A stretch of DNA of 64,000 nt, taken from a virus. The notes below the pieces were generated by a model. The model saw only the letters and a program-made list of their open reading frames with translations. It was not told the DNA's origin and did no database searches. Within the stretch, counting starts at the first letter, position 1. Each line of letters starts with the position of its first letter. Location: IMG/VR virus record IMGVR_UViG_3300029882_000268, positions 1-64,000 of that record, one strand, 5' to 3'. Of this stretch, positions 56,555 to 63,146 are shown piece by piece. The position numbers were made by a program, and so were the translations under genes.

Positions 56555-57145
56555 ATGGTGCTTTTCAATTTGTGCGGGGGTCCGGGAGCGGGAAAGACCA
56601 CATTTGGATACTATCTGGCGTATCGGCTTAAAAAGGCGGGGGTTAGGGCGGATTTGCTGTACGAGCCCGCCCGTGATCTCATCTACGGCGGCGTACCCAA
56701 CACGGTGCCGCCACAACTTCTCGACAACCAAATCCTCATGGTCGGACAGACCTATGAGCGGGTGCTGCGGCTCCAGCGGCACGGCTTCGAGGCGGTCGTA
56801 AGCGACTCCCCCATCATCCAGTGCCTACTTTACTGCAAGGGTCACATCTACTACGACAACCTCAAAAAGGCCATCCGCGATATCGAACCAAATTTCGATA
56901 CCTTTAACGTCTTCATCCATCCGCGACCCGGAAGTTACGACCCCGAGTCCCGCACGCAGCGGACGGAGGCGGACGCACGGGCTCTCGACACAACTGTGCG
57001 CGATCTAGTTGGGGATTTTTGGTTGGAGATTAACTGGGATCAGGAGAGTCTTCTGGGGGATCGGGCTGTAGAGCTAGTTCTTTCCACTCGGCAATCTCTT
57101 CCGGCGTCGGCGGCTTCTTCCACCAAGGCTCCTTCACGGGAGTGA
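56555..57145 (+). CDS. P-loop NTPase/kinase-like protein
   Basis: 196 residues from ATG 56555 (GGGGA 8 nt upstream). LFNLCGGPGAGKTTFGYYLAYRL is the Walker A; DLLYEPARDL and FEAVVSDSPI (Walker B-like DSP) follow; RTEADARALD may be the sensor/lid. The order fits the AAA_28/NadR-kinase-like ATPases that phosphorylate small substrates. NAD genes lie 3-5 kb away, so a nicotinamide riboside kinase-like role is conceivable, but unproven. The last 116 nt overlap the convergent gene at 57030. Confidence 0.65.
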   Translation: MVLFNLCGGPGAGKTTFGYYLAYRLKKAGVRADLLYEPARDLIYGGVPNTVPPQLLDNQILMVGQTYERVLRLQRHGFEAVVSDSPIIQCLLYCKGHIYYDNLKKAIRDIEPNFDTFNVFIHPRPGSYDPESRTQRTEADARALDTTVRDLVGDFWLEINWDQESLLGDRAVELVLSTRQSLPASAASSTKAPSRE

Positions 57146-57389
57146 CGTACTTCCCATCAACGGGAAGCTCGGTGAGGCAAAGAGAACAAGTCGGAGGTTC
57201 AGGGTCAACTTCACCTTCCGCGAGAAATGCCTTGTACAAATCCACGAGCGTGTCGTCGTGGCCGTGCTTCATGCAGTAGATGGAATTCCACACGTGAACG
57301 ATGGCGTGTTTGAGCCATTCGGGTGCCCAAGGTATCCAGCCGTGTTTCCAGCCGTAGCAGAAGTAGCCATCATGGAGCACCAGCCCCAT
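57030..57389 (-). CDS. 119-residue hypothetical with CxxC
   Basis: MGLVLHDGYFCYGWKHGWIPWAPEWLKH, Trp-rich; then CSLCLTELPVDG, a single zinc pair, and a Pro/Glu-rich end (WWKKPPTPEEIAEWK). A start at 57443 would overlap the preceding gene by 47 nt, so ATG 57389 is preferred. The 3' third overlaps the convergent P-loop gene by 116 nt. Not recognised. Confidence 0.55.
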   Translation of the reverse strand: MGLVLHDGYFCYGWKHGWIPWAPEWLKHAIVHVWNSIYCMKHGHDDTLVDLYKAFLAEGEVDPEPPTCSLCLTELPVDGKYVTPVKEPWWKKPPTPEEIAEWKELALQPDPPEDSPDPS

Positions 57390-57396
57390 CTTGTGT

Positions 57397-57807
57397 CTAC
57401 GTCTCCAGCCAGCCCTCTTTGAGTTCTTGGTCGGTGAATTCATACGTTTCAGATCGAATCTTGCTGTTAAGCCGATACCCCATCATCTCGGAATAGTGGT
57501 GTCGTCTATGTTTCAGGTATTTCAGATTTCGCTGCCAGTGCAAGTGTGGGCGTTTTGTTTCTTCCGAGGCGACAGACCATTCTTCGTTTGTTAAGGAAGC
57601 TGGTTTGATCTCTTCCAATCGCTGCATCGCGTGGACGAAACATTGCTCCAAGAAAACGCCCAGCGAGCGGGCAAGGCCCGCATCCGTGTGTTCGTCACTC
57701 AACGGAAAGCGAGTTCGCAGTTCGTTGAACAACGGACCAACGGTATCGTTGAACCGCATGATGGGCAGTAGGAATTCCTCAGCGGGCAGTTTGATTGGCG
57801 AGGACAT
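57397..57807 (-). CDS. 136-residue hypothetical protein
   Basis: Helical, basic and His-rich: NDTVGPLFNELRTRFPLSDEHTDAGLARSLGVFLEQCFVHAMQRLEE in pieces, then RPHLHWQRNLKYLKHRRHHYSEMMG. The C-terminus EFTDQELKEGWLET may bind a partner. ATG 57807 overlaps the upstream gene by 29 nt. Clustered with other small metabolic-region orphans. Unknown. Confidence 0.55.
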   Translation of the reverse strand: MSSPIKLPAEEFLLPIMRFNDTVGPLFNELRTRFPLSDEHTDAGLARSLGVFLEQCFVHAMQRLEEIKPASLTNEEWSVASEETKRPHLHWQRNLKYLKHRRHHYSEMMGYRLNSKIRSETYEFTDQELKEGWLET

Positions 57808-58084
57808 TTTTAGCGTGTTCTCCGACGATGCCGATCAACCACTGTGCTGCCAAGAGATCGCCCTGCGTTTTCTTGTTGGTGCTGATGATGCCCACGGGCT
57901 CAATTTCGTACTGCGCGGGAACCTTCTTACGGGCCGCGTCGGTTGCTTCAAACATGTAGTTGACGACCTCAAGCCCACCCTTTAGGTGCTTGGCGACGAT
58001 CTTGAGATTGGGGTCGTTGGATTTGCGGAGCGTGGCTGCCGCTTTGCGGATCAGTTCGGATTGCTTCTTTGTCAGTTTTCTCAT
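57779..58084 (-). CDS. 101-residue helical hypothetical protein
   Basis: MRKLTKKQSELIRKAAATLRKSNDPNLKIVAKHLKG is a strongly basic helical start; later VPAQYEIEPVGIISTNKKTQGDLLAAQWLIGIVGEH. Basic N-terminus suggests nucleic-acid contact. ATG 58084. No known family; part of the run 57030-59177. Confidence 0.55.
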   Translation of the reverse strand: MRKLTKKQSELIRKAAATLRKSNDPNLKIVAKHLKGGLEVVNYMFEATDAARKKVPAQYEIEPVGIISTNKKTQGDLLAAQWLIGIVGEHAKNVLANQTAR

Positions 58085-58087
58085 AGA

Positions 58088-58432
58088 TTAACCATGTGCT
58101 TGTATTGTATCAGGCGCATGGTTTGCTGGCAAGGCTCTTCCCATCTGGGATATTTGGGCGCTGGCGGCGGAATACTCGGGTACGTCGCCGTTCTGTTTGA
58201 GCTTCAAGTCCTCGTATGGGCGGGTGACACGCTCGTCGAACTCAGCCATTGCCTTCTGGAGGACGCCCGCGACGGAATTGATGTTACCGTAGTCGATGCC
58301 CTTATCGAGGAGCCACTGCATGAAAAGGCGAGTAATGGCGTAGTTGAGATCGCCCGGGCTGTGAAGCTGCTCGGCGAGCGGGGTGATGAAGGGGTCAATG
58401 GCCTCGCGGCTAGACTCGTGAATGTACGGCAT
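58088..58432 (-). CDS. DUF6899-like small phage protein
   Basis: 114 residues. MPYIHESSREAIDPFITPLAEQL, PGDLNYAITRLFMQWL, NSVAGVLQKAMAEFDERVTRPYEDLKLKQNGDVPEY. I recognise this pattern (MPYI...LDPxIxxLA...GxLNYxITxL...xxxEFxRRVxxPYEDxKxxENGDV) from a widespread small phage protein family of unknown role, listed as DUF6899. It overlaps the upstream Nmad1 gene by 23 nt, suggesting joint work in nucleotide metabolism. Confidence 0.75.
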   Translation of the reverse strand: MPYIHESSREAIDPFITPLAEQLHSPGDLNYAITRLFMQWLLDKGIDYGNINSVAGVLQKAMAEFDERVTRPYEDLKLKQNGDVPEYSAASAQISQMGRALPANHAPDTIQAHG

Positions 58433-59177
58433 GGGTTACCTCCTCAGGCAGAGAGACTTCCAGAATGAGGCTCCACGCGATTACGCAGTAGCCCAACAAA
58501 TCCTTGATCGCGTCCGCCTTCGGTTCGTAGTTTGCTGTCCTGCCCAGAGCACTCAATTGGGCGTAGCGAGCCATCTTGTCCCAAATGCGAGGGACGGTGC
58601 CTTGTAGCCCGTGGCGGCGGAAGCTCTCGCCGTAGTCGGCGGTCTTGCTCAGGAGGGTCTCCGTGATCTTTTGAATTTTGAACTGCACCATCGGCAGGAG
58701 ATCGACCATGCCTTCTTTGGTTGGGGCTCCCTTGATTACTCCATCTTCGAGTAGGCACATGACCGCCGAGATGTACACCATGAAGTGCAAGGTCTGCTCG
58801 ATCATTTGGAGCATCCCCTGCGACCATTGTGCGAGTGGAGTCTCGCGGTAGCCGTCGCCCACACCTTCGAGGATGTAGTAGTGATACATCCATTGGAGGA
58901 ACAACGCTTCTTGGTTATAGTGGTAGTCTGGAGGCAGTGCCTCGGCGAGGATGGCAGCGTTGGGAGTAGTATCAACAGGCTTCCCACGGATGATCGCGTG
59001 TCCAGTGAAACCTGAGGCGAGTAGCTGTTCGTTAGTTTGAAGCCCCCGAGCAACTAACTCGGTATCAATCATTTCAGGGAGCGCCAAGAGTGATTTACGC
59101 CACTCGTAATCACGTATCACAAAGAGGCCGGTGCGGACTTCTTGCCAGAAAGGAGAGCCTTTGAAAATGTCGTCCAT
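58410..59177 (-). CDS. Nmad1/DUF1599-like nucleotide-metabolism protein
   Basis: 255 residues from ATG 59177. C-terminal third: LSKTADYGESFRRHGLQGTVPRIWDKMARYAQLSAL ... DAIKDLLGYCVIAWSLI, the KxADYGxSxRxxGxxGxxxRxxDKxxR...DxLxDLxxY signature of Nmad1/DUF1599 proteins associated with modified nucleotides. The N-terminal 130 residues are unrecognised (FRIP-like absent). A longer reading to 59249 lacks a start signal. Probably acts on dNMPs or base-modification precursors; activity not shown. Confidence 0.7.
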   Translation of the reverse strand: MDDIFKGSPFWQEVRTGLFVIRDYEWRKSLLALPEMIDTELVARGLQTNEQLLASGFTGHAIIRGKPVDTTPNAAILAEALPPDYHYNQEALFLQWMYHYYILEGVGDGYRETPLAQWSQGMLQMIEQTLHFMVYISAVMCLLEDGVIKGAPTKEGMVDLLPMVQFKIQKITETLLSKTADYGESFRRHGLQGTVPRIWDKMARYAQLSALGRTANYEPKADAIKDLLGYCVIAWSLILEVSLPEEVTHAVHSRV

Positions 59178-59200
59178 GACTATAAATACTGCGATTTTGG

Positions 59201-59208
59201 GTATTAAA
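59201..59208 (+). promoter_or_regulatory. -10-like GTATTAAA box
   Basis: GTATTAAACAGTAGC-ATG. The 13-mer GTATTAAACAGTA is shared with 16978. TATTAA is 8 nt from ATG 59216. Confidence 0.4.
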
Positions 59209-59215
59209 CAGTAGC

Positions 59216-59596
59216 ATGGCGAAAAAGAGATCGCACCCCGTAGAGGCACCCAAGCCGAGGCCTGTCCAAACGGAAGAACCCGTCGAGGTCCACGTATCAG
59301 TACCGCGAACAGGGTTCCCCGAACGGTTCAAGGTTTACGTCAACAGAAACGGACAGCAGACCGAGAACAGCTACTCGCAGACGCAGATGGAAGGACTCTA
59401 CGAGCAGGCGTGTGCTTTGAGCACGACGAGTGGGCTGGCGAACTGTCACACGTGGGTGGAAGGCTTGAAGATCGACTATGCCGCCGCCGTGTGGATCATG
59501 GACATCATGGAGTACCGGGGGAGGGTTAAACCTATCGTGTACAAAGACGGGGTAGCCGAATCCAGCGAACCCCGAAAGTTTACTGCGTCTTCCTAA
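59216..59596 (+). CDS. 126-residue hypothetical protein
   Basis: Basic proline-rich N-terminus (MAKKRSHPVEAPKPRPVQTEEP), then GFPERFKVYVNRNGQQTENSYSQTQMEGLYEQACALS and a C-terminal strand region. No family recognised; the body may be a small beta-alpha domain. No ribosome-binding site. Divergent from the Nmad1-like gene and convergent, with 17-nt overlap, to the TonB-C gene. Confidence 0.6.
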   Translation: MAKKRSHPVEAPKPRPVQTEEPVEVHVSVPRTGFPERFKVYVNRNGQQTENSYSQTQMEGLYEQACALSTTSGLANCHTWVEGLKIDYAAAVWIMDIMEYRGRVKPIVYKDGVAESSEPRKFTASS

Positions 59597-59990
59597 ACTT
59601 TACCCGACCTTCCGCACTCGTAGGTGCGCCGTTGCACTTACCGGGACGAAACCTCCATCCGCGCATGGCTTGCAGTACGGCTCGGACATCAGGATCGTTT
59701 ACAGAGCCCTCCAGCACGAACGGGCTGTACACCGCACCATCCCACCCCACGATAAAGTCCACCACCACGAGAGATGGGCCGTTCAACAGCGGGTTCGGCG
59801 TGTTCACTGGCGTTGGATTGACCGTATCGTAGCAGGCGGCAAGCCCGCTGCGGTCGCCGTAGCCTGTGTTGGCTACGGTTTTGTACTCTTCGATGCGGCT
59901 GACGAACCCAAAATTGGGAGTTCGTGGGGCTGGTGTCTGAGCTTGAGCGACCATCGACAACAGCAAAACGGCGATAAATGAGTGAGCCAT
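59580..59990 (-). CDS. secreted TonB C-terminal-domain protein
   Basis: 136 residues. Residues 1-18 MAHSFIAVLLLSMVAQAQ form a Sec signal peptide. Residues 70-135 fit a TonB_C domain: LVVVDFIVGWDGAVYSPFVL, SVNDPDVRAVLQAMRGWRFRPG, and GRVKFRK. In bacteria TonB C-terminal domains in the periplasm engage TonB boxes of outer-membrane transporters. A phage copy with no TM-linked ExbB/D partner could plug or divert TonB-dependent receptors, for example to block superinfection. This role is inferred. Start codon lies within a 13-bp hairpin and 6 nt after a TAGAAT box. Confidence 0.75.
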   Translation of the reverse strand: MAHSFIAVLLLSMVAQAQTPAPRTPNFGFVSRIEEYKTVANTGYGDRSGLAACYDTVNPTPVNTPNPLLNGPSLVVVDFIVGWDGAVYSPFVLEGSVNDPDVRAVLQAMRGWRFRPGKCNGAPTSAEGRVKFRKTQ

Positions 59991-60015
59991 GAGGCTATTC
60001 TACCTCATGGCTCAC
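59982..60015 (-). promoter_or_regulatory. 13-bp inverted repeat covering the start codon
   Basis: GTGAGCCATGAGG (59982-59994) is a perfect complement of 60003-60015 around CTATTCTA. On the minus strand the right half contains the ATG of the TonB-C gene, and the loop contains the TAGAAT box. If transcription starts at the ATG only half is in the mRNA, so a DNA operator is more likely than an mRNA hairpin. Confidence 0.6.
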
Positions 60016-60031
60016 GAATTCAGCTAGGAAT
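59997..60031 (-). promoter_or_regulatory. bipartite promoter motif
   Basis: ATTCCTA (60031-60025), 22 nt ending AGG, TAGAAT (60002-59997), then AGCCTC and ATG 59990. About 25 of the 39 bases match the site at 63112-63146. Confidence 0.7.
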
Positions 60032-60052
60032 TTCCCCAACAGAATCAACTAC

Positions 60053-61489
60053 TTATGCGTACACTTCCAACGGCACTTCCGCAAGCTGCCGAATTTCAGG
60101 GAATTTCTGGAACCGCAGGACCTCGCCGTTCAGGTACGCTGGTTCAAGAATGTCAAACGGGTAGCCCATCTTGCCGTCACCCCTGTACTGCATGGAGTGA
60201 TAGCCGCCCTGCTGGTCGTCCAGAAGGGCCTGCCGCCCGCGCTTCGATGCCTTGCCGGGATCGGTGATCGGGTCTTTCCAGATTTCAATCTGCTGACCGT
60301 TGATGACAGCGTTGCAGCACTTGATTGCAACCTTCTGCGTATCTCGGTTCAATTTCTGGAGCAGCCCACCACCCATACCAAACACGATGTTGGCTGCGGA
60401 CCACTTGGCGTCCTTCATTGCCTGCAAAATCTTGCGGATGCCGTAGTGGTCGATGCCGTCGCCCCAGAGGACGCCGACGCAAGGCGGAAGCAGCTTGTAG
60501 CCGTTGCTCGTCTCGCGGATGCCGAACTTCTCGCCCAGAATTTCCAGCACGCGAAGAGTGATCGCTACTGGATCACCGGAGTCGGGACGGACCACAACCT
60601 TGCCGTTACGGTTGCGGATGCGTTCGCGATACGTGCCGCCGATGATGTTGGCAGTGAAGTTGAAAATGTCGTAGGAATCGCCAACGAGGGAGAGAATACC
60701 CGTGGGCACTTCATCCAGTGCGTTCTCGACAAACTTTGATTCGTACTCACGGCCCCACATAGTGGTGACGGAGTGCTCAGACGCGAATACGGAGTAACCC
60801 GGCATTTCGCCGCCGAACTTCCCGAATCCGTAGAACTGCTCGATGTAGTCAATTCCGGGCAGTGTGTCCGTGCCTTGGAAGTTGACAAGGTGAGCCGCAG
60901 CACCGATACCCATTTGCTCGACGCAAGTGACGCCGCGACCGCCGAAATCGTGAAGCTGATACGGCAACGTGGAGAAATCATCAGCCGTCTCCGCGAGGAA
61001 CTCAGCGAGGATTTGCTTGGTATAGCGAGACCGCGTGACGACAGCCGAGGGATACCACACGTGCTCCAGAATTGTTTCCGTCCAGCCCGGAACCCACGCA
61101 CATTGATCGCAGGTGTTCTTCATCGTCCACATGACGTTCTTCACGGGGATCGGGAGACCTTCCTTGACCGCACGGATGTCCAGCGGTAGGTAGCCGCCAT
61201 GTGCGTTGATGACGTGCCGCCAGCCTTCCTTGTTGAAGGCGCGGTCGTTCATGAAGTGCAGGCCCGCTTTGTACTCCGCTTCCTCAACATCAGTCAGCGT
61301 AGCGAACTTGCCCTCGATGTTGCGGATCATGTTGCCCTGCAAATCGAACAGGACGGTGTACGGGTACTCGCCGCCGCGAGCCTCATAGTAATACAGCATT
61401 TCCGTGGTGCCCGGAACGATGAACCGCCAGTGACCGACCTTGTAGCTGTCAGTCTTATGTAGTGGACGCGGTTTGAATGGACGTGGCAT
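60053..61489 (-). CDS. nadV: nicotinamide phosphoribosyltransferase (NAMPT/NadV)
   Basis: 478 residues, the usual NAMPT length. LHKTDSYKVGHW, YYYEARGG, HDFGGRG near 180, GTDTLPG, ASEHSV with the active-site His near 238, VVRPDSGDP near 300, and VFGMGGGLLQ: all landmark segments of NAMPT. It makes NMN from nicotinamide and PRPP in the cytoplasm. The NMN adenylyltransferase gene lies just upstream with 35-nt overlap, giving a two-step NAD+ route. Its start at 61489 is ATG; no close alternative. Confidence 0.93.
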   Translation of the reverse strand: MPRPFKPRPLHKTDSYKVGHWRFIVPGTTEMLYYYEARGGEYPYTVLFDLQGNMIRNIEGKFATLTDVEEAEYKAGLHFMNDRAFNKEGWRHVINAHGGYLPLDIRAVKEGLPIPVKNVMWTMKNTCDQCAWVPGWTETILEHVWYPSAVVTRSRYTKQILAEFLAETADDFSTLPYQLHDFGGRGVTCVEQMGIGAAAHLVNFQGTDTLPGIDYIEQFYGFGKFGGEMPGYSVFASEHSVTTMWGREYESKFVENALDEVPTGILSLVGDSYDIFNFTANIIGGTYRERIRNRNGKVVVRPDSGDPVAITLRVLEILGEKFGIRETSNGYKLLPPCVGVLWGDGIDHYGIRKILQAMKDAKWSAANIVFGMGGGLLQKLNRDTQKVAIKCCNAVINGQQIEIWKDPITDPGKASKRGRQALLDDQQGGYHSMQYRGDGKMGYPFDILEPAYLNGEVLRFQKFPEIRQLAEVPLEVYA

Positions 61490-62396
61490 TTTGTGCCTCC
61501 TTGAATTTCTTGAGATAATTCTGCAACATGACGAGAAGCTCCATGTGTTCCACCATCATGTCAAATGCCGTGAGTTTATCGAGACGGAACCAGCGAACAT
61601 CCTTCACGTCGTCCTTCGCCACGGCCCCCATGTTACTGACACGTCCTGCGTAGAATGCGGTCAGCACGCTGCGGTCGGCAACACGGTAACGCCAGTCGTC
61701 GATGATGGCGGACCCGATGTACTCTTGGTCAATCAGGTCGCAGCCCGTCTCTTCAATGGCTTCGAGCCGAGCGTTCTTTTCGATGTTGCCCTTTCGAGCT
61801 TCAACGTGCCCGCCTGCGAATCGCCATTTGTTTTCACCGGGCTTTTGAGCGAGAAGAACCTCGCTACGGTCATAGCTCAGGATGGCGATATCGACCATCA
61901 TAAGCGTTACAGGCCACAGATGGTGAATAGCGTAGATCATGCCCGCACGGAAATCGGAAGATTCGAGCACCTTATCAGAATGTTCCTTGCGGTTAGCCGT
62001 TGCACTAATGGAGGCATCAACGGAGAGAGCCAATTCAACAGGCTTGAATCTGCCGTGGTAGTGCGGGACAAAAGAGTCGCGTCCGCCGTACAGTGTAACG
62101 TCGGCGAAATCGGCACACGAGGAAATGGCGTAATCCAGTTGCTCGCTCCAAGACTCATCGTCTCGGGTATCGCGGAGTGGGAGCACGATGAACTCGGGGA
62201 ATTTGGCTTGGATCATAGCCTTCCGCGTCGGGAAGTCCAGAGGGTGGTTCTGTGTGAGACTTGCGGGTGCCACACCGACGAACACGATTACAGTTTTGTG
62301 ATTCCGTCGAACCTGACGGAATAGCTCCATGTGCCCTTCGGTTAAATCGGTGACTTGGAACCGTCCGACGATGACGCCGTAGCTCGGTTTAATCAC
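61455..62396 (-). CDS. nadM: bifunctional NMN adenylyltransferase / Nudix protein
   Basis: 313 residues. Residues 1-165: VIVGRFQVTDLTEGHMELF (GRFxxxxxGH adenylyltransferase motif), NPLDFPTRKAM-like segment NHPLDFPTRKAMI, then YGGRDSFVPHYHG and ISATANRKEH near the ATP site (IS-x-T-x-x-R). Residues 170-300: a Nudix domain with WRFAGGHVEARKGN ... LEAIEETG; the box is degenerate, with Leu in place of the Arg of REx2EE and a short insertion. Makes NAD+ from NMN; the Nudix half may hydrolyse ADP-ribose. 4-nt overlap with the preceding gene. Confidence 0.88.
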   Translation of the reverse strand: MIKPSYGVIVGRFQVTDLTEGHMELFRQVRRNHKTVIVFVGVAPASLTQNHPLDFPTRKAMIQAKFPEFIVLPLRDTRDDESWSEQLDYAISSCADFADVTLYGGRDSFVPHYHGRFKPVELALSVDASISATANRKEHSDKVLESSDFRAGMIYAIHHLWPVTLMMVDIAILSYDRSEVLLAQKPGENKWRFAGGHVEARKGNIEKNARLEAIEETGCDLIDQEYIGSAIIDDWRYRVADRSVLTAFYAGRVSNMGAVAKDDVKDVRWFRLDKLTAFDMMVEHMELLVMLQNYLKKFKEAQNATSIQTASTT

Positions 62397-62701
62397 TTTG
62401 TTGGCTCCTGTTCTTTTGATGCTTTCAGGTCGGCGAGAGGCACATTTTCTTTCACGCCGAATCGCGGTTTACGGTTGGCCTTGTGCATTTCTGTGTTGCG
62501 TATAAGGCAGGTCTCGGCTTCGAGTATGGTGACGGAGCCGATCATCTCGTGAGCAATCTGACGGAGAGGGTAACCTTCCACCAGATACTTTTCCATGATC
62601 GGTCTGAGAGCACTTAGGGATTCGTCAAAGAGGCGGTTGCCTTCCTCGGTGCTCACTTCCCAATCATTATAGAGACTTCGGTTTGGTACTTTCGCTTCCA
62701 T
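62393..62701 (-). CDS. 102-residue hypothetical protein
   Basis: MEAKVPNRSLYNDWEVSTEEGNRLFDESLSALRPIMEKYL then VEGYPLRQIAHEMIGSVTILEAETCLIRN, which reads as a helix followed by an HTH-like pair. GAGG 10 nt before ATG 62701. It overlaps the upstream gene by 35 nt and the NadM gene by 4 nt, so it is in the NAD operon. Could regulate it; no family recognised. Confidence 0.6.
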   Translation of the reverse strand: MEAKVPNRSLYNDWEVSTEEGNRLFDESLSALRPIMEKYLVEGYPLRQIAHEMIGSVTILEAETCLIRNTEMHKANRKPRFGVKENVPLADLKASKEQEPTK

Positions 62702-62864
62702 TGAGTGCGTCCTCAATCACTTTCATGCGGCGTTGCTGCTCCGCGTTCGACAGGAAATTTGGCATTCGCACGCTCATTCTACCGTCTGGCGTGTCCATGT
62801 AAAACTCGGTCGTCCACCGTTCGGTGTCCATGACCTGTTCAGCCTGCGTGTAGCCTTTAGCCAT
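62667..62864 (-). CDS. 65-residue hypothetical protein
   Basis: MAKGYTQAEQVMDTERWTTEFYMDTPDGRMSVRMP ... EQQRRMKVIEDALNG. Beta hairpin followed by an amphipathic helix. ATG 62864, 8-nt overlap with the gene above. Small operon member, not recognised. Confidence 0.55.
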   Translation of the reverse strand: MAKGYTQAEQVMDTERWTTEFYMDTPDGRMSVRMPNFLSNAEQQRRMKVIEDALNGSESTKPKSL

Positions 62865-63093
62865 TAGGGAAGAGTTCCTTCTCCAAGTCTGATGCGACGA
62901 TGGGGTTGTTCAGGCGAAACGAACAGACCGAATCCCACCGTTCTTGCAGGATGATGGCCTGTTTCCGCTTAAACTCTGGCAACCCGTTTTCGTATTTCAG
63001 ACCATGGAGAAAATTCGCCATCTGAGTTCCGATGAAATCGAGACGGCTGACCTGCGAGCGTTTCGCCCGCTTCTTAGCGACGGCTGTTGGCAT
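62857..63093 (-). CDS. 78-residue basic hypothetical protein
   Basis: Very basic N-terminus (MPTAVAKKRAKRSQVSR), then FIGTQMANFLHGLKYENGLPEFKRKQAIILQERWDSVC. First gene after the promoter motif at 63112-63146, with GGAGGGG 6 nt before ATG 63093, so this one is not leaderless. Heads the NAD operon. Unknown role. Confidence 0.6.
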   Translation of the reverse strand: MPTAVAKKRAKRSQVSRLDFIGTQMANFLHGLKYENGLPEFKRKQAIILQERWDSVCSFRLNNPIVASDLEKELFPNG

Positions 63094-63111
63094 TGTACCC
63101 CTCCGTAGACT

Positions 63112-63146
63112 ATTCTACCTAGTGTACACTGATTTCGGCTAGGAAT
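63112..63146 (-). promoter_or_regulatory. bipartite promoter motif of the NAD operon
   Basis: ATTCCTA (63146-63140), 22 nt ending AGG, TAGAAT (63117-63112). It lies within and just after the 3' end of the helicase gene and 18 nt before ATG 63093. Confidence 0.7.

Noticed and set aside
59181-59188. TATAAATA as a T4-type late promoter
   Set aside because: The exact octamer was noticed only here and is absent before capsid, tube or sheath genes; the closer GTATTAAA box explains the gene better.
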